A DNA stretch of 64,000 nucleotides. It comes from Spirochaetales bacterium. Its GTDB lineage: Bacteria; Spirochaetota; Spirochaetia; JABMQR01. The notes below the pieces were generated by a model that did no database searches, was not told the DNA's origin, and was given only the letters and a program-made list of their open reading frames with translations. Of the stretch, positions 57,022 through 64,000 are shown piece after piece (position 1 is the first letter of the stretch; each line of letters starts with the position of its first letter). The DNA lies in contig JAGYPA010000014.1 in assembly GCA_018399255.1 (NCBI GenBank), positions 1 through 64,000 on the forward strand. Reading direction: 5' to 3'. The translations under genes and the position numbers were made by a program.

Positions 57022-58006
57022 TCACGCATCCCGGTTGAACACGTCGACCCCCAGCTGATGATAGACGCTCAGCAGGTCGACTAATACCCAGTTCTCCTTA
57101 TCATACCCTTCTCGCAGCGCCAGAAATCGAGACTGCGCATGGTAATCTTCTGCCCTCGGGACAATCCCCAACCATCCGTCGCCGGTTACCGTCATCTGCA
57201 TGTTCGGCCAGCCGGTTACTGCAACATAGGGACCATCGGAAAAAAAGTGGAACTCGAGTCGGTCTCATCTCCCCTGTCGGGCAGAGCTTTCCCAGGAATG
57301 GAATCTGATGCCAATTGCGGAAGCCGCTTATCCGGCGGTTGGTGCCGATACCGGCCGGGCCGTACCAGGTCATTTTCGGATGCCAGAAATGGTCCAGCTG
57401 CATCGCCTCGGGTCCCCCCTTCGCATGCTGTTTCAGTCCATCCAGCATAGCAATGACCAGCTCCATGCTGGCGGCAGACACGTTTTCATCCCTCGGAGGC
57501 GAGACAACCCGTCCTGTGGTGCCGGGGAGGGAGCCATCAGTTCCAGCCCCGAGCGCTGGAGCAAGCAGCCAAGCCGGGCCTGCAGCATCAGCTGGGGAAT
57601 GTCCCAGATACCCTGCATTTCGACAATACGCCCCTGCTCGATCCGATAGAACTCATGGAACACCATATGAACAAAATGGCAGGTGGGGGAATATCCAGCC
57701 AGGGTGTTCAAAAACACCCACATAGTTTCCTGCGCAGCCGACCCAGTTGCCCCGTTCCGCCGGGCCGGAAACCTCGAGAAACACTCTCTCTCAGATCCAG
57801 ACTGCCAGGCCAGGCCAGCATGAACACACACCAGAGCTAAAGCTCAGCGGGGACAATTATGAGATCCTCGAGGAAAGAAATTGAATTTCGCAATCGGCGG
57901 AAAACAGCTGATTAAGCTGCTCAGGAAACCGATCCTGATCAAGATCGTAGAGAGCGGCATTCAAGAGTCCAACAATCTCTTTATTTTCTGCATACAGGGG
58001 GTTCAT
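57022..58006 (-). pseudogene. Double-domain SnoaL/NTF2-like protein, frameshifted
   Basis: ATG 58006 has GAGGAG upstream and begins MNPLYAENKEIVGLLNAALY. Later pieces are VFHEFYRIEQGRIVEMQGIW and DIPQLMLQARLG (first domain), then LDHFWHPKMTWYGPAGIGTN and RRISGFRNWHQIPFLGKL, and LVDLLSVYHQLGVDVFNRDA before the stop. The order copies the protein at 60458-61497, so it is a paralogue. SnoaL-like folds bind small hydrophobic or cyclic ligands and include cyclases and isomerases. At least four lesions. The gap 56757-57021 to the Ldh2 gene shows nothing. Confidence 0.72.
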
Positions 58007-58075
58007 CAAGTACTCCTCGTCTCATTCTCGACATATTGCCCAGTTCCTTTTCGCTATACAGCCCGATGGTGATGC

Positions 58076-59245
58076 TTACCTCAGTATCGTTCTGTAAACT
58101 CGCAGCATATTTCCACCCAGAATTTTACCTGCCTCCTCATCGTTATACCCATGATCGAGGAGAATTTTCTGCATCAGAGGAAAATTCTCGTGCGAATCTG
58201 GCCCCGATATGTAGTCACTCTTCCGGATACCGTAATTGATCCCGTCTATCCACCCTGGATACTTCTCGTTCTGAAGCGGGGTCAGCTTATCAAAATCGCA
58301 GATTTGCGGTCCCAGATTTCCGTAGCCGCGTACCAGGTCCCGGCAGACAGGTGTTTTATAAGCGCTGTAGTCAGGTCCCAGCGCAACATGATCTATCCCT
58401 GCCAGATTTACAATGTGATCAATATGACGCAGCAGATCTTCCGGTCCGGGATGTGCTTTCTCCGCAGCAGCCAAAGCCGCCAGGAAGCTGATGCCGATTA
58501 CCCCGCCGCTCCGGGCCAGCATGCGTATCCGATCATCGCTGATATTCCGCGGATGGGCAGATACTGCAGCCGCTCCGGTATGGGAATCGATGAGCGGGTT
58601 GGCAGTATGTTCTGCGAGATCGTAAAATCCGCTGTCTGCGAGCTGCGCGGTATCCAAGACGATGTGGAGCCGCTCGGCTTCATGGACAACCTGCCTGCCG
58701 AACCGGGTCAGTTTGCCTCCGGTCCGTCTCTGCCCGACCCCGTCTGCGAGCCGGTTGCGTCCGTTTCCGGTAAGCTGAATTCTCCGCAAACCTCCACGGT
58801 AAAGCGAGCGCAGGCTGGAGAGCAGATTGAGATTTTTCTTGCCCTCCAGCGGGCGTCCACCGCTGATACCGAGAAACAGTCCAATCTGATCGCCTGCCAG
58901 GACGGCATCAATATCTGCGTTGCTTCGACATATTCTGAAGGACTGACAACCGTTTTCTTCTTCGACAAGCAGGGCATCAAGCTTTTTGTGGGCATCCCAG
59001 AATCTGTTTTCGCTGGTGCTGTAGATTACCTGGGCGGTGTGGTCGCCGCCGATGGACAGTGAAACAAACTTGACTCCCTGTGCTTTGAGCAGGGGCAGAT
59101 AGATTTCAGTAAAGACCGGACGTCTGTTCTGCAGAACCTCGGCTTCGCAAAGAATGAATGTGTAGAGATACTCATCGAGCAGCTCCTGGTGGGCATCAAA
59201 GAGCAAAGGTTTATGATATCCAGTTTCTTCTGCTTTTATTATCAC
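58076..59245 (-). CDS. Membrane dipeptidase-like protein (peptidase M19 / renal dipeptidase family)
   Basis: A barrel with the M19 order: LLFDAHQELL (the usual DxHxD), LDTAQLADSGFYDLAE, IDSHTGAAAVSAHPRNISDD near 270, GGVIGISFLA, RHIDHIVNLAGIDHVALGPD and KILGGNMLRVYR at the end. Members hydrolyse dipeptides, or D-amino-acid and beta-lactam bonds, using two Zn. The first motif lacks its second Asp (DAHQE), so one metal site may be altered. The frame is open from 59341, but those residues overlap the upstream paralogue, so GTG 59245 is used. It may have been recruited to an amidated or acylated sugar substrate. Confidence 0.8.
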   Translation of the reverse strand: MIIKAEETGYHKPLLFDAHQELLDEYLYTFILCEAEVLQNRRPVFTEIYLPLLKAQGVKFVSLSIGGDHTAQVIYSTSENRFWDAHKKLDALLVEEENGCQSFRICRSNADIDAVLAGDQIGLFLGISGGRPLEGKKNLNLLSSLRSLYRGGLRRIQLTGNGRNRLADGVGQRRTGGKLTRFGRQVVHEAERLHIVLDTAQLADSGFYDLAEHTANPLIDSHTGAAAVSAHPRNISDDRIRMLARSGGVIGISFLAALAAAEKAHPGPEDLLRHIDHIVNLAGIDHVALGPDYSAYKTPVCRDLVRGYGNLGPQICDFDKLTPLQNEKYPGWIDGINYGIRKSDYISGPDSHENFPLMQKILLDHGYNDEEAGKILGGNMLRVYRTILR

Positions 59246-59285
59246 GTTGCTCGGGTGAAACAGATTCCCGATCTCCTTTTTCAGC

Positions 59286-60461
59286 CTATCGTCTCGTGGA
59301 AAACCGCAGCATATTCCCGCCGAGAATATTCCTGCGGTCATGATCAGAATAACCGTGACGCACTAGATATTCTGCTATCATCCAGACTTCCCCCGGATTA
59401 TTCGGGGCGTCAACATATGGTCTCCGGTTGGTATACCGGTATAGAATCCTTCAATGGAACCTGGTCCGGGGCGCATAGCCCGGTGAATATTGTGGACCAA
59501 CTCGAAATTGTCAAAATCGAGCCCCAGGCCGATAATGCTCGGTGCCGATCAATGCGAATATGTGATCGATATGGCGTATCCCGCGTGTTCCCAGGTTATC
59601 AGGGGAACCGCCTTTCTGTTCCTTCTCAGACTCCCAGACTATTTCTGTTTTTGACCATTTCCATCCCTATGACCCCGCCGTTTCTGCCTATAGCACGTAT
59701 GCGTTCGTCGGAAAGGTTGTTGGGATTTGGGGCAGACAGCCCCTGAACACCGACATGCGAGACAACAGCCGGTTTGCGGGTAATTTCAGAACTCGAAAAG
59801 GTCCTGTCAGTCATATGGGTAGATCGACCAACATGCCCAGCTGCTCCATTTCTTTGATAAGTTTTACGCCGAAGGTTGTCAGACCGGCTTCAGCATCAGC
59901 CTCACCCATCCCGTCGCCGAATCGTGTCCGCCCGCCGCCGACGATGCACACCATGCGCAGACCAAGCCGGTGAAAGGTGCGCAGCATCACCAGGCTCTCT
60001 TCCCCCTCAATTCCCTCAAGGGCACGGGCTCCCTCCATAGCAAGAATAACCGCTGTCTTTCCGGCTTTGGCAGCCAGTTCTATCTCCCTGACAGAGGTGC
60101 AGATTGACAGGGAGGCTCCCTGCTCCTCAGCTCGCCTCAGCATATCGATCTGCTCCAGCGAGCCATGCACAAGGTCATCGGTCAGATTGCATACGCAGGG
60201 TGAATTGCCGCCTACAGTTGTCGCTATCACATCGATCTTCCCGCTTTGCAGGACTGGAGCATACCAGGTATTGAAAATATCGGCATACCCGAGAGCTTCG
60301 CGGATCGCATACTCGAACATCATGTGATTGTGGATATCGACAACTATGGTATCGGAGAGAATTTTACGGGCACGGCTGCTGAGATCTTCTCTGTGCATTT
60401 TCTGATAGGGACTGTCGAAGTTCACCTGCTTTTGGTTCCTTTTATTCTGGATTTTTCTCAC
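59286..60461 (-). pseudogene. Peptidase M19-family protein, frameshifted C-terminal half
   Basis: GTG 60461 overlaps the stop of the SnoaL-like gene (GTGA). VVDIHNHMMFEYAIREALGY (the DxHxH site), AVILAMEGARALEGIEGEE (the Glu bridging ligand) and GGGRTRFGDGMGEADAEAGL are intact to about 59811. SHVGVQGLSAPNPNNLSDER (59760) and GGVIGMEM follow in another frame, and the tail RRNILGGNMLRFSTRR ends at 59286. About four lesions. Paralogue of the next gene downstream. Confidence 0.8.
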
Positions 60462-61497
60462 CGGTTTGGCGGAGCATGGGGAGGGGGCAGATTCTGCCGC
60501 ATCCGCTCGAGCACATCAACCCCCTGCTGCTTGAGCCAATAGGGTATATCGATGAAGATCCAGTTCTCGGCTATCTTGTCGCCCTCTCGCCGATAGACAT
60601 CGACAACCTGCATCTCAACATCGCGGGTACCGCCTGGGAGGCCGAGCCATCCGCCAAGGGAGTGTTTTTCAAGTTGGGCCATCCGAAAAAACAGGCAAAC
60701 GATCCTTCGGCAAACCGGCACACATGACCGACAAATTTTTTCCCGCCCAAACTGGCTCTGAACGGCAGCTGATGCTGCTTCTGATAGCCGGGAATGGTAT
60801 AGGAGGCGCCGACGCCGGCTGGTCCGTACCAGATCATATCCTCAGACCAGTAGGGTTCGAGAAGTTCCGGGGGGCAGCCCATCGAACCGCTTTCGTTCAG
60901 TTCGCTCAGCGAATTCACCATCCGGTCTATCAGATCCAGGGTTATCTCACTCTCTTGCTGCGGGGCATCGTTGTAGAGCAGTCCGTCATGGGTACGTGGT
61001 CCGGGATAGGTATAGTAGGTTCCGGTGGAGGGAGGAAGGGGATTGATTCCCGCCTGCTGCATGAAGCCTATGAGGTCGGCAAACATGCCGGTCTGAGTTA
61101 TCTTTCCATCCTCTATGCAGTTAAACTCTGCATATCGCAGGTTGGCAATTTTGCCTGTCGGGGGAATATCGAGCCAGGGGTTTACGAAGAGGCCCATGAA
61201 GTTCCCCATGCTCATTACCCAGGTTTCACCGCTTATTTCGTTGGTCCCGGCGATAAAGATGTCCTGTCTGCGCTGCATGCGGGCAAGCGCGTGCTTGAGG
61301 GGAGTCCAGAATTGATCGGCTGCCTCCTGCGCTCCATGGAGTTCACGGAAGGGATACATACCTCTCCACTGATACGTGCTGCTGGTATATTGAGCAGCGG
61401 CAGCTCCGACGGATTCCGGTGCGGCCTGCTCCAATTCGTTGAAATAGCGGGAAACGATGCTTTTTGCTTCAGAAAATACGCCCATATGCAGCTCCAT
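60458..61497 (-). pseudogene. Double-domain SnoaL/NTF2-like protein, one frameshift
   Basis: ATG 61497 is three bases from the upstream stop. Domain 1: WTPLKHALARMQRRQDIFIA, GNFMGLFVNPWLDIPPTGKI, RYAEFNCIEDGKITQTGMFA. Domain 2: LLEPYWSEDMIWYGPAGVGA, IPGYQKQHQLPFRASLGGKK. A lesion near 60640 shifts the end to LPGGTRDVEMQVVDVYRREG and IDIPYWLKQQGVDVLERM. If it is a sequencing error the gene is whole (about 345 residues). It has the same two-domain plan as the genes at 57022, 61500 and 62584. Confidence 0.8.
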
Positions 61498-61499
61498 GC

Positions 61500-62591
61500 T
61501 CAGACCCGACGGGTGCAGAGTTTTATTCGAAGGTCCAGCTCACTTACAAATATCCGTTCACTTACTATCTTACCGTTATTAATCTGATATTCACTTATGA
61601 GGGGTATGGTCAGTTGTCTGCCGGCTGGTGTTCCCAAATACCCCTCCCCTCTGTGAACTCCCTGCAGGGTCCAGCGTACTGCCGCAGAGATTGGCAGCTG
61701 CGAGGTTCCGTCGTCTGCATTTTTCGTTTTCGTTTTCATGCTGAAGGGTGATGGATCATTTGGGGCTGAAAGCGTGCCCGGGATCGTTTCATCAATGATA
61801 ATTTCATCGACATAGGCTCGTGCATCGGGAAACATGGCAAGCATCGAGTAGACGTAAGCCTGATAGAGGCCTCGGTCAGGTTGATGATGACTTCTCTGCA
61901 GCAGAAACCCTGCGGGAAGGGAAAACTTGCATGCTTCGTGATGCGTCCGGGAAATCACCCCGGGACTCCGGCCGTTCCAGATGGTTTTGATAAGATTGGT
62001 GAGCTGCTGCGCAAGTGAGTTCCGCTGGTCCGGCAATTCTGGATTGTCAGGCAGTCCTGGATTGTCAGACATATCCGTCAGGTCCGGCAAGTCCTGACCG
62101 GAGGTCCGCTCGGTGTCCCCAAAAAGCATCTGCAGATCAAAGAATGGTTTCGGCTCCGCGCTGCGCTGAAGGTAGTCGTCCTCATCAATCTTGAGCTGAT
62201 TCATCAGACTGCCGTTATCGGCGACATTCCAGATTTCGGTTATCGTTGTGTTTTCGAGATGGTAGATTGATGCTCCCGTCAGCATCATCCTGTTCCCTGT
62301 CGGCGCTCCTGCCTTTCCGAAGCCGAGATGGGTTCCCCTCATTGTCCAGCGGATACAGGCTCTCAGCCCATGCTCTTCCTGGTTGTCGGCGGCAATCCCG
62401 TCAATTGAAAATTCGAGATCGGGAAAGGCTGCGTGCATATCAACTATGGCGGCAATCAGCGCATCACGGCTGTAGAGCTGGTTTCCGGGTCCGAAAAAGA
62501 GGCGAACGGTATGGCGGAACATCGCTGCGAGTTCCCGAAGCTGCCGATCGTTCCAGGCGGACAGAAGAGCTTGCTTGAGCTTATCAATCAT
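61500..62591 (-). CDS. Double-domain SnoaL/NTF2-like protein
   Basis: Two cyclase-like domains are joined by a linker rich in Asp/Pro repeats (SDNPGLPDNPELPDQ, encoded by an 18-bp array). Domain 1 (about 1-130): AAIVDMHAAFPDLEFSIDGI, LRACIRWTMRGTHLGF and GAPTGNRMMLTGASIYHLEN. Domain 2 (about 190-355): YVYSMLAMFPDARAYVDEII, ISAAVRWTLQGVHRGEGYLG and TPAGRQLTIPLISEYQINNG. The PTGxxxxxxGxxxxxxxxGKI pattern is the SnoaL signature. Its start overlaps the previous gene by eight bases. Enzymatic role unknown. Confidence 0.85.
   Translation of the reverse strand: MIDKLKQALLSAWNDRQLRELAAMFRHTVRLFFGPGNQLYSRDALIAAIVDMHAAFPDLEFSIDGIAADNQEEHGLRACIRWTMRGTHLGFGKAGAPTGNRMMLTGASIYHLENTTITEIWNVADNGSLMNQLKIDEDDYLQRSAEPKPFFDLQMLFGDTERTSGQDLPDLTDMSDNPGLPDNPELPDQRNSLAQQLTNLIKTIWNGRSPGVISRTHHEACKFSLPAGFLLQRSHHQPDRGLYQAYVYSMLAMFPDARAYVDEIIIDETIPGTLSAPNDPSPFSMKTKTKNADDGTSQLPISAAVRWTLQGVHRGEGYLGTPAGRQLTIPLISEYQINNGKIVSERIFVSELDLRIKLCTRRV
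62029..62066. repeat. 18-bp tandem repeat in the SnoaL-like gene linker
   Basis: CTGGATTGTCAGGCAGTC and CTGGATTGTCAGACATAT follow each other in frame and encode the DNPGLPDNPEL linker. Confidence 0.75.
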
Positions 62592-63747
62592 ACCCCCTTA
62601 CCCCCTCCCCCGGTTTTTCGCTGTCAGCGTACCCGTGGATTTCCGGGGTGTACAGCTGCTTGAAGAGGGCAAACTCATCAAAGGCAGTATATTCTTTGAT
62701 AAATTTCCCGCCCTTTATATGCATATGACTGATGCCCATCAGCCTGATCCGCTTGCCGGTGGGAACCCCGTAGATTCCGTTCTGCTCGTGAGTTCCCTGT
62801 ATAGTCCAGCGTACGGCTGCCCGGTACCCCTTTTGCTCGGAGCCGTTCCAGTAGAGGTGATCTATACTCATTTTAAGGTCGGGGAATGCGGACAGCAGGG
62901 AAAGTATGTGGGCTTTCAGATTCCCTCGTCCATAGAGATTTCTTCCCGAAGGGCCGAAGTATTGATAATTTTCTACATAATAGTCGCTCACTTTGTTCAC
63001 AAAGCGCCAGTTCCAGATTTCGTGCTGCGTGTGCCGGATAAACTCGTTCACATCGAAACCATCTCCAAAAAAGGTATCGGCGAAGGGGGCAATGGGTTCG
63101 GGAACATCCTGCCCGTTCGTTCGTTCAAGATCGCCGCGCAGGTCAGGGGCAAACGATTTCCCGCCTTGGGATCTCACCATCTTGGCCGCCAGACGCCACG
63201 GATCATATCCGAGCTGGAGCACCAGGCTCATCTCATCCCGGGCTATCCACTCCTCGATTATAAGATTCTCTTTAACCAGACAGTTGGCTATGCCGAACCG
63301 GAAAATCTTCTTTCCTGTCGGCGGGCCGTACTTGCTGAAGCCGGTATTGGTCCCTGTCCAGGTTATCCGGTGCGATGTGTGAAACCCATCATCTTCGTTA
63401 CCCATCCAGATTACATCGTCCCCATACAGTCTGACATCGGGAAATGCTGATCGTACCTGGGTCGTTGCGGCTATCACCTGTTCCCTGCCGTAGGAGAATC
63501 CGTCAGCGGTCTCGATCGGGATAGTATGCAGATAGTGGCCGTAGATTTCCCCGATCCCGCCGTCTTCCCAGATTTTATGGGTGCAGCGAAGAATGTAGTC
63601 GACGATGTCGATGTAATCATCATCAAATCCCTTCAGCGACTGCACGCGCTTGCCTGTGGGATGAAGAAATCGTGATGCGTCTCCTTTGCCGGCTACAGAA
63701 ATTGCCTCTTCCAGCTCACGGGTTGATGTGTCATGCATTTTGCCCAT
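62584..63747 (-). CDS. Double-domain SnoaL/NTF2-like protein
   Basis: ATG 63747 follows AGAAGGAG. Domain 1: IVDYILRCTHKIWEDGGIGE, VRSAFPDVRLYGDDVIW, SHRITWTGTNTGFSKYGPPT and FGIANCLVKENLIIEEWIAR. Domain 2: FIRHTQHEIWNWRFVNKVSD, YQYFGPSGRNLYGRGNLKAH, LLSAFPDLKMSIDHLY, YRAAVRWTIQGTHEQNG and TGKRIRLMGISHMHIKGGKF. It is the first of the set in transcription order and directly follows an ABC permease. No lesion. Ligand unknown; the pocket would bind a compact, probably cyclic molecule. Confidence 0.87.
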   Translation of the reverse strand: MGKMHDTSTRELEEAISVAGKGDASRFLHPTGKRVQSLKGFDDDYIDIVDYILRCTHKIWEDGGIGEIYGHYLHTIPIETADGFSYGREQVIAATTQVRSAFPDVRLYGDDVIWMGNEDDGFHTSHRITWTGTNTGFSKYGPPTGKKIFRFGIANCLVKENLIIEEWIARDEMSLVLQLGYDPWRLAAKMVRSQGGKSFAPDLRGDLERTNGQDVPEPIAPFADTFFGDGFDVNEFIRHTQHEIWNWRFVNKVSDYYVENYQYFGPSGRNLYGRGNLKAHILSLLSAFPDLKMSIDHLYWNGSEQKGYRAAVRWTIQGTHEQNGIYGVPTGKRIRLMGISHMHIKGGKFIKEYTAFDEFALFKQLYTPEIHGYADSEKPGEGVRGYD

Positions 63748-63783
63748 TGCGTACTCCTTCTGCTTCAGTAATACCCGCTGCAA

Positions 63784-64000
63784 TTATCCCTTAACTGCTC
63801 CTCCGGTAAGTCCCTTTACCAGATGCCGCTGAAAAATGATGATGATAATGATGATCGGAATTGTTGCCGAAACGGCTGCCGCCGCAGCAAGCGTCATGTG
63901 CCCGGGAGCTTCACCTCCGGTAAACTGCACTATGGCAACCGGCAGGGTCCACTTGGACTGTGTGAGGACACGGACAATGAGAAACTCGTGGTAGGCTATG
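63784..64000 (-). CDS. MalG-type carbohydrate ABC permease, C-terminal part (runs off the window)
   Basis: The minus strand reads IAYHEFLIVRVLTQSKWTLP, VAIVQFTGGEAPGHMTLAAA, IPIIIIIIIFQRHLVKGL and TGGAVKG before stop 63784. The last membrane segment plus the GLTxGAVKG tail is typical for MalG permeases. Its stop is 37 bases upstream of the first SnoaL-like gene, so it belongs to the same train and probably imports its substrate. Confidence 0.9.
   Translation of the reverse strand, partial: IAYHEFLIVRVLTQSKWTLPVAIVQFTGGEAPGHMTLAAAAAVSATIPIIIIIIIFQRHLVKGLTGGAVKG

Noticed and set aside
58151-59062. 303-residue plus-strand open frame
   Set aside because: Antisense to an M19 gene whose motifs are clear.
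62575-63450. 291-residue plus-strand open frame
   Set aside because: Antisense to the SnoaL-like gene; no domain and no ribosome-binding site.

Overview
The window looks like a spirochaete chromosome (order Spirochaetales; this is inference). The clearest hint is the solute-binding proteins whose signal peptides end in the spirochaete-like FAGGQ/SAG(E)Q signature. Sugar ABC-transporter operons are numerous, and the base composition looks mid-GC (judged by eye). No rRNA, tRNA, CRISPR or phage genes were found. The content is almost entirely sugar, sugar-acid and amide catabolism. Many genes carry frameshifts or internal losses, arranged in patches between stretches of undamaged genes. This is either real decay of accessory operons or patchy sequence quality.

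Layout. 1-2.1 kb: start of a GNAT acetyltransferase and an asparagine-synthase-like gene. 2.2-4.1 kb: a FAS1 (fasciclin) exported protein divergent from a CarH/LitR-type B12-binding MerR regulator, with operator-like repeats between them. 4.1-9.1 kb: a sugar ABC operon (binding protein and first permease broken) ending in a metallophosphoesterase. 9.4-12.2 kb: a broken membrane protein and two convergent paralogous amidohydrolases. 12.2-14.8 kb: a broken DeoR regulator and a uroporphyrinogen-decarboxylase-like (URO-D) gene with a partly duplicated 5' end. 14.9-21.4 kb: a minus-strand operon of class I aldolase, FGGY kinase, two URO-D genes and an arabinose/fucose-isomerase-like enzyme. 21.8-25.4 kb: a second, broken isomerase and a mutarotase-like gene. 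25.5-30.3 kb: an undamaged plus-strand operon of Lrp/AsnC regulator, DUF917, hydantoinase/oxoprolinase and NCS1 permease. 30.4-42.7 kb: relics of ABC, GntR and URO-D genes, then an operon of HpaI aldolase (broken), hydroxyacid dehydrogenase (broken), PfkB/KDG kinase, URO-D, binding protein and two permeases (broken), then a broken REP-associated transposase (RAYT). 43.2-44.8 kb: an exported lipoprotein. 44.8-64 kb: a very long minus-strand catabolic gene train.

That last train reads, in transcription order: ABC permease, three double-domain SnoaL/NTF2-like proteins, two M19 dipeptidases, a fourth double SnoaL protein, an Ldh2-type dehydrogenase, creatininase-family hydrolase, SDR, fucose-isomerase-like protein, URO-D, HpaI aldolase, archaeal-type (type II) GAPDH, phosphoglycerate kinase, Asp/Glu-racemase-family protein, LacI regulator and SMP-30 lactonase. 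Many junctions overlap by a few bases. It looks like one pathway taking a cyclic or modified sugar (acid) down to lower glycolysis, with SnoaL and M19 proteins in an unknown role. Every isomerase-like gene in the window lies in the same cluster as a URO-D gene.

Two repeat systems overlie the genes. One is a family of GGTGTCTGACACC inverted repeats (REP/BIME-like), one copy lying immediately downstream of the RAYT relic; two copies appear to supply a gene's stop codon. The other is a set of about fifteen short tandem arrays with periods of 15 or 18 bp, inside and between genes.
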